Shown here: in pieces, positions 8,571 to 17,420 of the stretch | How the letters are laid out: every line of letters starts with the position of its first letter | Position numbering within the stretch: position 1 is the stretch's first letter | Assembly (NCBI GenBank): GCA_944320775.1 | Contig: CALUIV010000016.1 | Location: forward strand, 1-63,050 | Length of the DNA stretch: 63,050 nt | Reading direction: 5' to 3' | Origin: an uncultured Paraprevotella sp. | GTDB taxonomy: Bacteria; Bacteroidota; Bacteroidia; Bacteroidales; Bacteroidaceae | Made by a program: the position numbers and the translations under genes | Notes under the pieces: generated by a model | What the model was told of the DNA's origin: nothing | Seen by the model: only the letters and a program-made list of their open reading frames with translations | Database searches by the model: none

Positions 8571-9254
8571 ATGAAAGAAAAAAGTGTAAGTGTATCCTTT
8601 ATGTTGCTTGGGATACTGTTTTGTGTTTGTCTGATTTCGGCAAACTTGTTAGCAACAAAGCAGATTATGTATGGACCGCTGAATATTACAGCCGGTATTT
8701 TAGTTTTTCCAATTTCTTACATCATCAATGATTGTATTGCAGAAGTCTGGGGATTTAAAAAAGCGCGACTGATTATTTGGACAGGTTTTGTGATGAATTT
8801 TATTTTTGTGCTGTTTGGTGCTTTGGCCGACTGGATACCCGGTGCGCCATATTGGAATAACGATGAAGGTTTTCATAACCTTTTTGGTTTGGCGCCTCGG
8901 GTTGCATTTGCTTCATTCCTTGCCTTTCTTTGCGGCTCATTTCTGAATGCATATATTATGAGCGTCATGAAAATGGCTTCAGGGGGTAAACATTTTTCCT
9001 TGCGTGCAATTATGTCGACACTGGCGGGTGAATTCGCTGATTCTGTGATATTCTTTCCTTTAGCTTTAGGAGGAATAGTTCCGTTGAAGAATTTGTTGTT
9101 GATGATGTTCTGGCAGATTACTCTGAAAACATTATATGAAATTGTGATTCTTCCGGTAACAATACGTGTCGTAAATTACGTAAAACGTACGGAACAGGTT
9201 GATGTCTATGACAAACAGATTTCGTATAACATCTTAAAAGTAGGAGATTTGTAA
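8571..9254 (+). CDS. yhhQ: Queuosine precursor transporter (YhhQ/COG1738 family)
   Basis: The 227-aa integral membrane protein has six or so hydrophobic segments and the family features [11 protein letters not shown] near residues 22-32 and [19 protein letters not shown] near 48-66. YhhQ-type proteins import queuosine precursors (preQ0/preQ1 or queuine) across the inner membrane. It is the first gene of an operon with queC (1 base gap) and queF, under a preQ1-I riboswitch, so both salvage and synthesis would respond to preQ1. Confidence 0.92.
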   Translation: MKEKSVSVSFMLLGILFCVCLISANLLATKQIMYGPLNITAGILVFPISYIINDCIAEVWGFKKARLIIWTGFVMNFIFVLFGALADWIPGAPYWNNDEGFHNLFGLAPRVAFASFLAFLCGSFLNAYIMSVMKMASGGKHFSLRAIMSTLAGEFADSVIFFPLALGGIVPLKNLLLMMFWQITLKTLYEIVILPVTIRVVNYVKRTEQVDVYDKQISYNILKVGDL

Positions 9255-9255
9255 G

Positions 9256-9924
9256 ATGAATAGAGATAAAGCTTTGGTTGTTTTCAGCGGTGGACAAGAT
9301 TCGACGACTTGTTTGTTTTGGGCGAAAAAACATTTCAAGAAAGTTGTAGCCTTGAGTTTTGTCTATGGGCAGAAACATGTTAAGGAAGTTGATTTGGCCC
9401 GAGAAATTGCTGCAGAGGCGGGTGTTGAATGGAAGTCTATGGACGTATCTTTTATAGCAAGTCTTGGAAAGAATTCTTTAACGGATACGACAATTGAAAT
9501 GGATGAGCAGAGACCGGAAGGCGGTTTTCCAAATACTTTTGTTCCGGGCAGAAATCTTTTTTTCCTGAGTATTGCAGCTGTTTTTGCCCGTGAGAATGGC
9601 ATCTTTGACTTGGTTACCGGGGTTTCTCAGACTGATTTTAGTGGTTATCCTGATTGTCGGGATAACTTTATTAAAAGTTTGAATGTTACTTTGAATCTCG
9701 CTTTGGATGAACAGTTCGTCATTCATACACCGTTGATGTGGATTGATAAATGTCAGACTTGGGCACTGGCTGATGAATTAGGAGTTTTGGATCTGATTCG
9801 GGAAAAAACACTGACTTGTTATCACGGTATTGTAGGAGATGGTTGTGGTCATTGTCCGGCTTGTAAATTGAGACGGGAAGGTTTGCATGCTTATCTTCAG
9901 ATAAAACAAGAGAAAGAAAAATAA
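9256..9924 (+). CDS. queC: 7-cyano-7-deazaguanine (preQ0) synthase QueC
   Basis: QueC uses ATP and ammonia to turn 7-carboxy-7-deazaguanine into preQ0. The 222-aa protein has the PP-loop SGGQDSTT near residues 11-18 and the C-terminal zinc cysteines in [17 protein letters not shown] near 196-211. Its ATG is one base after the transporter stop, and AGGAGA lies just before it. queD and queE are not in the window. Confidence 0.97.
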   Translation: MNRDKALVVFSGGQDSTTCLFWAKKHFKKVVALSFVYGQKHVKEVDLAREIAAEAGVEWKSMDVSFIASLGKNSLTDTTIEMDEQRPEGGFPNTFVPGRNLFFLSIAAVFARENGIFDLVTGVSQTDFSGYPDCRDNFIKSLNVTLNLALDEQFVIHTPLMWIDKCQTWALADELGVLDLIREKTLTCYHGIVGDGCGHCPACKLRREGLHAYLQIKQEKEK

Positions 9925-9944
9925 TAGGTTATAAACATAGGAAA

Positions 9945-10415
9945 ATGAATAGTGAAAGAGCAAACGAAGGTTTGAATGCCTTGGGTAAGAAAACTGTATA
10001 TTATCAGGATTATGCACCGGAAGTACTCGAAACGTTCGAGAACAAACATCCGGAGAACGACTATTGGGTTCGTTTTAATTGTCCTGAATTTACGAGTCTG
10101 TGTCCGATTACGGGACAACCGGATTTTGCTGAGATCCGGATCAGTTATCTGCCAGATCAGAAGATGGTCGAAAGCAAGAGTCTGAAATTATATTTGTTTA
10201 GTTTTAGAAATCATGGTGACTTTCATGAAGATTGTGTCAACAAGATTATGAAAGATCTGATCCGGTTAATGGATCCTAAATATATTGAAGTGACAGGGAT
10301 CTTTACACCGCGTGGCGGTATCTCGATTTATCCCTATACAAATTATGGACGGAAGGGGACTAAATATGAACAGATGGCTGAATACCGGTTGTTAAATCAT
10401 GATTTAAACCGATAA
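9945..10415 (+). CDS. queF: NADPH-dependent preQ0 reductase QueF
   Basis: QueF reduces the nitrile of preQ0 to preQ1, the last step before insertion into tRNA by Tgt. The 156-aa protein is the short unimodular type. The catalytic Cys53 ([13 protein letters not shown]) and Asp60 match the B. subtilis Cys55/Asp62 pair, and the QueF motif [20 protein letters not shown] near 155-175 codons from the operon start is intact. It follows queC by 20 bases and closes the operon. Confidence 0.97.
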   Translation: MNSERANEGLNALGKKTVYYQDYAPEVLETFENKHPENDYWVRFNCPEFTSLCPITGQPDFAEIRISYLPDQKMVESKSLKLYLFSFRNHGDFHEDCVNKIMKDLIRLMDPKYIEVTGIFTPRGGISIYPYTNYGRKGTKYEQMAEYRLLNHDLNR

Positions 10416-10427
10416 GTTCAACCATCA

Positions 10428-12284
10428 TTAAGTTAATTCTAATCCGAATGCTTCTTTTAATTTAAGAAGGTTCGGATTTTTTTTGGCCATCGCAACAAAC
10501 AGTTCCGGTTTACTGTAAATACGTGTTTTTTCATTATTTTCGGCAACTCGTACTTCCATAGTGATTTTGCGGTTGTGCAATTGTTTCCGCATATGGCTTT
10601 GGATCCGTGGAGCTATTTGTTGCATGTATGCTTTTACCTGGTCGTTGTCAACAACCACTTCGAAGGTTTCATCATGCAATAATCTGGGTTGGATGATTTT
10701 CATACGTTTTGCCATTGCCGTTTCTTCCTGTGGCAAAAGATTGGCAAATTCATGCCAGTAGAAACAGATGTCTTTTTCAGTAACCAAATAATCCTCATCA
10801 TCGAAATCTGTTCTTTTTTCAAAGGCTGTATTCTTATCGGAAGTTGTCTGACCAATTGTGTTTTTAGTTGCCATGCTTTGCTCTGGCTCCGTGAAGGATC
10901 TTTTTATGCTTGGTCCGAATGTTCCTTTTTTGATGGTTGGAATTTTTGTTATTTCTGTTTCTTGACTTGGCAACGGATTTCTAAGTTTGGTTGTAGCATC
11001 GGCAGGTTGGTGAGCATATGCCTGTTGTTTGTTTTCCGTTGGTACAGACGTATTTGTATTTTGTTGTGTTGGATGTTTGTCACTTTGATTTTGGGTGACA
11101 CGTTGTGTAACAGCCGGTGACTGAGTTCCGGCTGTTTGAAATATCGGTTTTAATGTCAGCTCAGGGCTACGCCCCGAACTGACATCATCATCTTCAGTGA
11201 GTTGGGCTAACTGAATGAGTGTGATTTCTACCAAAAGACGTCTGTTTTTACTGATTCTGTAGTTTAAATCACAGTCATTACATAATTTTATAGCTTTATA
11301 GAGGAATTTTTCATTACATTTTTTAGCCTGTTCCTGATAACGGTTACGCACATTACCGTTTACTTCTAATAATGAAAGGGTTGACGGGTCTTTGCAAATC
11401 ATTAAATCGCGAAAGTGTGAGGCTAGTCCGGCAATAAAATGGCTTCCTTCAAATCCATGTTCAAGAATTTCGTTAAAAAGCAACATGCACGGAGCGACTT
11501 CATTTTTCAGAAAGTGGTCCGTTAGTTTGAAATAATATTCATAATCCAGTACATTCAGGTTTTCAATAGTTTTTTCATACGTAATGTTTCCCTGAGTGTA
11601 ACTGGCTACCTGGTCGAATATGGACAAAGCGTCCCGCATGCCTCCGTCTGCTTTTTGGGCTATGATATTCAAGGCTTCTGTTTCATATCGGATTCCTTCC
11701 TTTTCTGCTACAGATTTCAGATGTTCTACTGTATTTTGAGGGGACATCCGGTTGAAATCATATATTTGGCACCGACTTAGGATGGTCGGAAGAAGTTTAT
11801 GTTTTTCTGTCGTAGCCAGTATAAAGATGACATGGGCAGGCGGTTCCTCCAAGGTTTTTAAGAAAGCGTTGAAAGCAGCTGTAGAAAGCATATGTACTTC
11901 ATCAATGATAAATACTTTATACTTTCCTACTTGAGGAGGAATATGTACTTGTTCGATTAATTGTCGGATATCGTCTACCGAATTGTTCGATGCTGCATCC
12001 AGTTCGTGAATGTTCAGAGACCGTTGTTCGTTGAAGGCCATGCATGATTCACACTGGTTGCAAGCTTCATGATTGGGAAGCGGATGCAGACAATTGATTG
12101 TTTTTGCAAAAATTCGGGCACAAGTGGTTTTACCGACTCCCCGGGGGCCGCAAAATAAGTATGCGTGCGCCAGTTTTCCAGACGCAATGGCATTTTTCAG
12201 GGTTGTCGTGAGTGCGTTTTGGCCAACTACCGCGTCAAAAGACGTCGGACGATATTTTCTGGCCGAAACAATATATTCTTCCAT
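10428..12284 (-). CDS. dnaX: DNA polymerase III subunit gamma/tau
   Basis: DnaX is the clamp-loader ATPase of the replisome. In the 618-aa protein the Walker A GPRGVGKTT is near residues 45-53, followed by the four-Cys zinc module (CLHPL..CNQCESC) near 67-81, Walker B VFIIDEVHML near 124-133 and sensor SRCQIYDF near 170. Residues 380-490 are a low-complexity Gln/Thr/Pro linker, then a tau-like C-terminal domain. It converges on queF with a 12-base gap. Its last codons double as the que operon terminator (10441-10484). Confidence 0.96.
   Translation of the reverse strand: MEEYIVSARKYRPTSFDAVVGQNALTTTLKNAIASGKLAHAYLFCGPRGVGKTTCARIFAKTINCLHPLPNHEACNQCESCMAFNEQRSLNIHELDAASNNSVDDIRQLIEQVHIPPQVGKYKVFIIDEVHMLSTAAFNAFLKTLEEPPAHVIFILATTEKHKLLPTILSRCQIYDFNRMSPQNTVEHLKSVAEKEGIRYETEALNIIAQKADGGMRDALSIFDQVASYTQGNITYEKTIENLNVLDYEYYFKLTDHFLKNEVAPCMLLFNEILEHGFEGSHFIAGLASHFRDLMICKDPSTLSLLEVNGNVRNRYQEQAKKCNEKFLYKAIKLCNDCDLNYRISKNRRLLVEITLIQLAQLTEDDDVSSGRSPELTLKPIFQTAGTQSPAVTQRVTQNQSDKHPTQQNTNTSVPTENKQQAYAHQPADATTKLRNPLPSQETEITKIPTIKKGTFGPSIKRSFTEPEQSMATKNTIGQTTSDKNTAFEKRTDFDDEDYLVTEKDICFYWHEFANLLPQEETAMAKRMKIIQPRLLHDETFEVVVDNDQVKAYMQQIAPRIQSHMRKQLHNRKITMEVRVAENNEKTRIYSKPELFVAMAKKNPNLLKLKEAFGLELT
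10441..10484 (+). terminator. que operon terminator embedded in the 3' end of dnaX
   Basis: AATCCGAA pairs with TTCGGATT and CTTCTT with AAGAAG around a 7-base loop, followed by eight T at 10477-10484. It reads out correctly on the plus strand, 26 bases after the queF stop, but lies wholly within dnaX coding sequence on the other strand. Confidence 0.85.
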
Positions 12285-12413
12285 TTTTGTAAACTTAATC
12301 TAGAGTTTGTGTGATTTTGTTTTACGTTGTTCTGCAAAGTTAGAAAAAAATGGCGATTTATTCTACGTTCGTTCATTTATTGCCGTAAATTTTTCGTTTT
12401 CGCCAAATATCCG

Positions 12414-12421
12414 TATCTTTG
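12414..12421 (+). promoter_or_regulatory. Candidate -7 element TATCTTTG
   Basis: Exact TAnnTTTG match 24 bases before the ATG of the DivIC/FtsB-like gene, in the region divergent from dnaX. No clear -33 TTTG is seen. Confidence 0.55.
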
Positions 12422-12444
12422 CTCAGTAATATATTTGATAGAAG

Positions 12445-12765
12445 ATGAGCAGCAAAATAAGTCGGATATGGAACTGGATTCGTCGTTATAAATATTTATT
12501 TGTGACGGGTATTTTTATTTTGGTTATCGGGCTGTTTGATGAGAATAGTTTCTGGAACCGTTACGATACCAAAAAGCAGATCAGCGAAATCAGACAGGAA
12601 ATCAGGTATTATACAGAAATGTATGAACACGATACCGAGCGTTTGATGGATTTGAACCGGAATCCTGAAACGATCACCCGGATTGCCCGGGAACGTTACC
12701 TGATGAAGAAGGAGAATGAAGATGTTTTTGTTTTTATGAAAGATGAAAATGAGGAAGCTGAATAA
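12445..12765 (+). CDS. FtsB/DivIC-like septum formation initiator protein
   Basis: The 106-aa bitopic membrane protein has a short basic cytoplasmic N-terminus, one transmembrane helix near residues 17-34, then a periplasmic coiled coil near 45-75 and the conserved closing segment NPETITRIARERYLMKKENED near 71-91. This is the DivIC/FtsB family, which bridges FtsL and FtsQ in the divisome. The next gene overlaps its 3' end by 23 bases, so the two are translationally coupled. Confidence 0.9.
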   Translation: MSSKISRIWNWIRRYKYLFVTGIFILVIGLFDENSFWNRYDTKKQISEIRQEIRYYTEMYEHDTERLMDLNRNPETITRIARERYLMKKENEDVFVFMKDENEEAE

Positions 12766-13123
12766 ACTGCAGAATTTTGTTTTTGTAACCGGTGCTTTAT
12801 TACTTTTATTTGGTGCTGCAACTTTCCCTGTTTTTGGAAAAGTTTCCTTTTATATTTATACGGTTGGTGCCTTCTGTTTTGGTGCTATGCAGTTGTATGC
12901 GGGGTATGATGGGCCGAATTGGATTATTCGCAGGTTACGGCGACAACAGATTTTGGGTGCATTGTGTCTGATGCTTGCTTCTGTAGCAATGGCGATGAAT
13001 GCTTTTCATTTTGGGTTTGCACAACGGAATGAATGGTTAGTCTTTCTGACTATAGGTTGTGTTTTCGAAGTGTATACGGCATTCCGGATTCCGTCTGAGC
13101 TGGAGAAAGATAAGAAGGGGTAA
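12743..13123 (+). CDS. Small four-helix membrane protein of unknown function
   Basis: The 126-aa protein has four hydrophobic stretches (about residues 9-28, 32-50, 68-86 and 95-112) joined by short basic loops, with a charged tail. I do not recognise the family by function; proteins like this follow the DivIC gene in Bacteroidales. It overlaps the previous gene by 23 bases (start 12743; 12749 is a second possible ATG). A role in envelope or division is suggested by position only. Confidence 0.75.
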   Translation: MKMRKLNKLQNFVFVTGALLLLFGAATFPVFGKVSFYIYTVGAFCFGAMQLYAGYDGPNWIIRRLRRQQILGALCLMLASVAMAMNAFHFGFAQRNEWLVFLTIGCVFEVYTAFRIPSELEKDKKG

Positions 13124-13176
13124 TTCTTCTGTTGTACTTTATTTATGTTTTACAAGTTTATTTGTTACAATAAATT

Positions 13177-13206
13177 TTTGTGCAACCCTGATTCGCAGTA
13201 TCTTTG
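13177..13206 (+). promoter_or_regulatory. Promoter TTTG-N18-TATCTTTG
   Basis: TTTG at 13177-13180 and TATCTTTG at 13199-13206 form a near-ideal Bacteroidetes promoter. It ends 28 bases before the lipoprotein start at 13235. Confidence 0.75.
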
Positions 13207-13234
13207 TATCTGAAAACTAATGATGGTTATATTC

Positions 13235-13945
13235 ATGAACAAGTTCTTTTATTCATTGTTTGCGGTTATAGTTTTGGTCGCATCTTCATGTACGAAACAA
13301 TATCAGATTCAAGGTAATTCTACGGTTAAGGATCTTGATGGTCGCATGTTGTTTTTGAAGGTAGTCAAGGATGGAGCTCTGGTCAGCATAGATTCTTGCG
13401 AGGTGGTGCATGGGAAATTTAAGTTCTCGGGTAAACTTGATTCGGTCATGATGGCCAATCTGTTCATGGATGAAACGAGTGTCATGCCGCTGGTTGTGGA
13501 GTCGGGCAAGATTTCCATACAGATAGACCAGGCTGCACAGAGTGTCAGCGGAGGTCATTTAAATGAATGTCTTTATGATTTTATTCATCAGAAAAGTCTT
13601 TATGATAATCTGTTGGCTGAATTGCCCCACCGGGAAAGCCAAATGATTATGGACGGACTGGATCATGATGTGATTTTGGCTGAATTGAACCGTGAGGCTG
13701 AGGCTTTAAGTAAATCTTCGGATTCTCTTGTTGTAGATTTTATTTCCCGCAATTTTGATAATGTTCTCGGTCCAGGAGTGTTTATGATTCTGACCAGTGC
13801 TTTTCCGTATCCTATCATCACACCGCAGATCGACAGTTTGATGGAGATGGCATCGGATTATTTCAAAAATGATGCATATGTATCCGAATATATGAATGTG
13901 GCGCGTGAGAATATGGAAATGATGTTAAGCAAACAAAAGCAATAA
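13235..13945 (+). CDS. DUF4369-domain lipoprotein
   Basis: From ATG 13235 the protein is 236 aa with a lipoprotein signal ending VASSC. The earlier ATGs at 13220 and 13223 only add a short tail before the signal. The domain with GRMLFLKVVKDGALVSIDSC near residues 35-55 is typical of DUF4369, which in Bacteroidetes usually precedes a thioredoxin domain. Here no thioredoxin CxxC follows, so it is the short form. Envelope-anchored, function unknown. Confidence 0.8.
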   Translation: MNKFFYSLFAVIVLVASSCTKQYQIQGNSTVKDLDGRMLFLKVVKDGALVSIDSCEVVHGKFKFSGKLDSVMMANLFMDETSVMPLVVESGKISIQIDQAAQSVSGGHLNECLYDFIHQKSLYDNLLAELPHRESQMIMDGLDHDVILAELNREAEALSKSSDSLVVDFISRNFDNVLGPGVFMILTSAFPYPIITPQIDSLMEMASDYFKNDAYVSEYMNVARENMEMMLSKQKQ

Positions 13946-13999
13946 TACTCGCCTCTGTATCAGTAGATATGCTGATACTGACCGGAAAAAATAGATAAT

Positions 14000-14045
14000 A
14001 AAATGAGATGGGCAACTGATTGAAATCAGTTGCCCATCTCATTTT
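14000..14045. terminator. Bidirectional terminator, 21-bp perfect inverted repeat
   Basis: AAAATGAGATGGGCAACTGAT at 14000-14020 is the exact reverse complement of 14025-14045, with a 4-base loop (TGAA). The A and T ends make it work on both strands, between the convergent lipoprotein and ACT-domain genes. Part of the arm, GTTGCCCATCTC, occurs a third time at 14051-14062. Confidence 0.85.
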
Positions 14046-14082
14046 ATGGAGTTGCCCATCTCGGAATCTTCTTTATAGACAT

Positions 14083-14514
14083 TTAGACTAATGCCAAAAG
14101 TTTGTCACTGTCTAATGGGATCAAGTTGTTTTCTTGTATTACTTGATTAGTCTTTTCGGCGTTGTCTGTACGGAAGATCAGAATACCTTTACCTGAAAGC
14201 ATAAAAGAATATAAATAGGAGATACCAATTCCTGCATTACTGATTAAACGTATAGCATCAGCTGCACGGCCGGGAACATTGTCCAATGTTATCGCAAAAA
14301 CTTCTGATACATTTGCCGAAATTCCGGCCGTTTTCAGAACTTCAAGAGCACGTTGAGGTTCGGTGCAGATAATCCGGTAGATACCATATTCTACCGTGTC
14401 AGATATTGTAGAAGCCACTAATTGAATTTTTGCTTCTTTGAATAATTCGAGTACGTGGAGTAAGGTCCCCGATTTGTTTTCTACAAAAATGGAGAGTTGT
14501 TGTACAGTAGTCAT
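14083..14514 (-). CDS. Tandem ACT-domain protein
   Basis: The 143-aa protein consists of two ACT domains (about residues 4-68 and 72-140), small ligand-binding folds that sense amino acids. It follows the phenylacetate-CoA ligase gene by 13 bases on the same strand, a pairing common in anaerobes where aryl-CoA ligase and ACT genes go with indolepyruvate:ferredoxin oxidoreductase. That oxidoreductase is not in the window. The likely role is aromatic amino acid sensing for the ligase. Confidence 0.85.
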   Translation of the reverse strand: MTTVQQLSIFVENKSGTLLHVLELFKEAKIQLVASTISDTVEYGIYRIICTEPQRALEVLKTAGISANVSEVFAITLDNVPGRAADAIRLISNAGIGISYLYSFMLSGKGILIFRTDNAEKTNQVIQENNLIPLDSDKLLALV

Positions 14515-14527
14515 TGTCTTTGGTTTT

Positions 14528-15826
14528 TTAAATTAAGGTTTTCCGCAAATCTTTTACGCGTACAGCCTTACCTTCTTGTTGAGGCAAGGTGCCTTTCGGT
14601 ACAAGGCGTACGATAGGTGTGATGAGAATTTCATCTTTAAGCTGACGTACGATTTCTTTTGTCAGGGCTTGCAGATGTGGATAATCGTCGCTGAATTCTT
14701 TTAATTCGACTTCGACGGTCATCAGATCGTTGGCTTCCTCGTTCGTCAATGTAATCAGATAATTGTTTCCCAGCTCTGCAAATTGCATGAGAATGGTTTC
14801 TATCTGTATTGGGAAGATATTGACACCTTTGAGAATCATCATGTCATCGCTTCTGCCTTTCATACGGTCGAGCCGGATATGATGGCGTCCGCAGGGACAT
14901 GTTCCCGGAAGTATGCGGGTCAGGTCGCGCGTGCGATAGCGCAGTAAGGGCATTGCTTCCCGGTTGATAGTGGTCAGCACGAGTTCGCCGACTTCGCCTT
15001 CCGGAACAGGCTCCAGAGTATCCGGATCGACTATTTCCACAATATAATAGTCCTCCCAAATATGAAGACCGTTTTGTTCCTTACATTCAAAGGCAACACC
15101 TGGTCCGCACATTTCGGACATACCGAATGAGTTGTATGCTTTAACGCCTAACATGTTTTCTATACGTTTCCGCTGTTCTTCTGAATGGGGTTCTGCTCCA
15201 ATAATCAGCGTATGCAGATTGGTATCTCTGCGTGGGTCGATACCCATTTCTACCATGACTTCGTAGAGACGTCCGGCATAGCTGGGGATTGCATGGAGTG
15301 CCGTTGTTCCAAAATCGGTAATAAATTTGATTTGTCGTTTGGTATTTCCCGCTGCAGCTGGTACGGTTAGCATGCCCAACCGTTCCGCTCCATATTGAAA
15401 ACCGAGTCCGCCCGTAAACATTCCATAACCTGAGGAGTTCTGGAATATGTCTCCCGGACGCAGTCCGACCATGTAAAGACAACGGGCTACGGCATTTGCC
15501 CATTCGTCAAGATCGCGCTGGGTATGGAGAATTACGGTTGGTGTACCGGTGGTTCCGCTTGATGAATGAAGCCGGACTACTTCTTCCATTGGTACTGCTG
15601 CCAAACCGAAAGGGTAATTGTCGCGCAGATCCTGTTTCGTGGTGAAAGGAATCTTTCTCAGGTCGTCCAGATTTTTGATTTCTTCCGGACGGATATGGCT
15701 TTCCTCAAAACGTTTTCTGTAAAAAGGTGAGTTCATGCACTGTTTTATCGTTGCACGTAAACGCTCAGTCTGTAGTACTTCAAGTTCAGATCGTGTCAGT
15801 GTTTCAAATTCAGGATGTAAATACAT
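14528..15826 (-). CDS. paaK: Phenylacetate-CoA ligase
   Basis: This ANL-superfamily enzyme adenylates phenylacetate (or another arylacetate) and transfers it to CoA in the cytosol. The 432-aa length fits PaaK. The P-loop-like SSSGTTGTPTV is near residues 92-102, the YNSFGMSEMCGPGVAFEC motif near 231-248 and the C-terminal hinge RYRTRDLTRILPG near 302-314, with CPCGRHHIRLDR following. It is cotranscribed with an ACT protein. In gut Bacteroidales it probably works in aryl-acid formation or recovery from aromatic amino acids. Confidence 0.93.
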   Translation of the reverse strand: MYLHPEFETLTRSELEVLQTERLRATIKQCMNSPFYRKRFEESHIRPEEIKNLDDLRKIPFTTKQDLRDNYPFGLAAVPMEEVVRLHSSSGTTGTPTVILHTQRDLDEWANAVARCLYMVGLRPGDIFQNSSGYGMFTGGLGFQYGAERLGMLTVPAAAGNTKRQIKFITDFGTTALHAIPSYAGRLYEVMVEMGIDPRRDTNLHTLIIGAEPHSEEQRKRIENMLGVKAYNSFGMSEMCGPGVAFECKEQNGLHIWEDYYIVEIVDPDTLEPVPEGEVGELVLTTINREAMPLLRYRTRDLTRILPGTCPCGRHHIRLDRMKGRSDDMMILKGVNIFPIQIETILMQFAELGNNYLITLTNEEANDLMTVEVELKEFSDDYPHLQALTKEIVRQLKDEILITPIVRLVPKGTLPQQEGKAVRVKDLRKTLI

Positions 15827-15974
15827 GGTACGATTAAAAGTTTAATTGTTATTATATTATGCGAAGATATAAAAATTGGTTATAATATGCTCTCTTTTCG
15901 AAGAATTATTTTTCAATTTGCTTGTAATCTGATTCTGAAAGATTGCATTTTTACACTGCACTCCTAAAATAAAG

Positions 15975-16012
15975 AAGCACGAACACACCGTCGTAACCGT
16001 GTATCCGTGCTT
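15975..16012 (-). terminator. Terminator of the RND efflux operon
   Basis: On the minus strand an AAGCACG...CGTGCTT hairpin with an imperfect inner stem (about 14 of 16 positions pair) lies 40 bases after the outer-membrane factor gene and is followed by CTTTATTTT. The T-run is short, so strength is uncertain. Confidence 0.65.
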
Positions 16013-16052
16013 TAAAAAGAGATAAAATCTCTTTGACGAAAAGTAGAACAGT

Positions 16053-17420
16053 TTATTTTATTCCTCCGCCCAGGGCTTGATATAATTCAATAGTTCCTTG
16101 AATTCCAGCAAATTGTGTGCTCACAAGGTTCAATTGTGCAGAAAGCAAGGTCTGTTGAGCTGTCAAGACCTGTAAATAATTGGTTTGACTGTTTTGCATC
16201 AACAGTTCAGTACTTTTTACTGCACGTTCCAGTGAAACGATCTGTTGTTTGTTCAGTTGCTCTTTTTCTGCATTATCCTGGATTTTTGCCATAGCAGTAT
16301 TTACTTCAGCTCCTGCATCCAGCAGTGTTTGCTGAAAGGCCAGTTTGGCTTCTTCCTGCTGAGCTTTTGATATTTTCAGATTAGCTCTCAATTTACCGTT
16401 TTGGAAAATCGGTTGGGTAAGACTACCTAAAGCATTCCAGATCCATTCACCAGGGTTGACAATCATATTACCCAAGTTATTTGTCCATGCGATTGAACCG
16501 CTTAGGTTCAATGCAGGATAAAATGCGGAACGGGCTGCATTTGTGGTATAAAATGCTGTAGCCAATGCCAATTCAGCGTTTTTTACGTCCGGACGATTAG
16601 CTAAGGTTGCAGCCGGAATTCCAGTTGTGATTTCAGCAGGTGCTTTCCAGTCATAAATACTTCCTCTGTTTATTTTTCCAGGGACATTTCCCAGCAGAGT
16701 TGAAAAACTGTTTTCAAGTGTTCTGATTTGGTTTTTCAGATCAACGATTTGAGAACATACGTTGAAATAATTTCCTTCTGCTTGTGAAACGGCGGCGTCA
16801 TTTGCATCACCGACTTCTTGAAGAGCTTTGTTGATTTCAACATTTCTCTTCCAGTTTTTTGCTGTTTTTTCGCTGATTTCCAACTGGGCATCCAACATAG
16901 CCAATGTATAATAATAGTTTGCTATAGAGGCTATAAGTTGGGTTTGCACAGCTTGTTTGTATGCTTTGCTTTGGGCTAATGCAACTTCACTTTTTTTCTT
17001 TTCATTACGCAGACTTCCAAAGAGATCTACTTGCCAGGATGCAGAGAGTGGCAGTGTGTAGGTTTTACTTCCAGATTTCCAGTCTACACCCGACAGATTT
17101 CCTTGAGGAGCAAAAGCCAGGTTCGGAAGGAAGGATAATTTGGCAGCTAGCAAGGCAGCTTCCGATTCTTCGATGCGTAATTCAGCAGAACGCATATCCG
17201 TATTTTGTTCCAATCCTGTTTCAATAAGTGTTTGTAGGGCAGGGTCTGTAAACAAAGAGCGCCAGGGTAGGGCGGCCAGTCCGAGGGAGTCGGAAGTCTC
17301 TTCGATTCCTTGTCCATAGAGTCCGTCAGTCTTGATATCTTCCGGACGCTCATAGCTTTTGTAAATGCCGCAACTGCTCATCAGAGCAGCTGCAGTCAGA
17401 GTCATGATTATATTTTTCAT
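16053..17420 (-). CDS. Outer-membrane efflux lipoprotein, NodT/OprM type (TolC family)
   Basis: The 455-aa protein has a lipoprotein signal (LMSSC) and two OEP repeats rich in coiled coil (about residues 55-240 and 260-450). It would form the trimeric outer-membrane duct of the RND pump. Its ATG overlaps the end of the RND gene by 4 bases (ATGA type), and it is the last gene of the adaptor-pump-duct operon. Confidence 0.94.
   Translation of the reverse strand: MKNIIMTLTAAALMSSCGIYKSYERPEDIKTDGLYGQGIEETSDSLGLAALPWRSLFTDPALQTLIETGLEQNTDMRSAELRIEESEAALLAAKLSFLPNLAFAPQGNLSGVDWKSGSKTYTLPLSASWQVDLFGSLRNEKKKSEVALAQSKAYKQAVQTQLIASIANYYYTLAMLDAQLEISEKTAKNWKRNVEINKALQEVGDANDAAVSQAEGNYFNVCSQIVDLKNQIRTLENSFSTLLGNVPGKINRGSIYDWKAPAEITTGIPAATLANRPDVKNAELALATAFYTTNAARSAFYPALNLSGSIAWTNNLGNMIVNPGEWIWNALGSLTQPIFQNGKLRANLKISKAQQEEAKLAFQQTLLDAGAEVNTAMAKIQDNAEKEQLNKQQIVSLERAVKSTELLMQNSQTNYLQVLTAQQTLLSAQLNLVSTQFAGIQGTIELYQALGGGIK

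Noticed and set aside
10915-10930. Programmed -1 frameshift (A AAA AAG) in dnaX
   Set aside because: The A-run in the dnaX message reads ATC AAA AAA GGA, so the slippery heptamer is not in the right register, and no strong following stem was seen.
13957-13978. GTATCAG/CTGATAC hairpin after the DUF4369 gene as a terminator
   Set aside because: The 7-bp stem has no T-run on either strand; the strong 21-bp palindrome just downstream explains termination.
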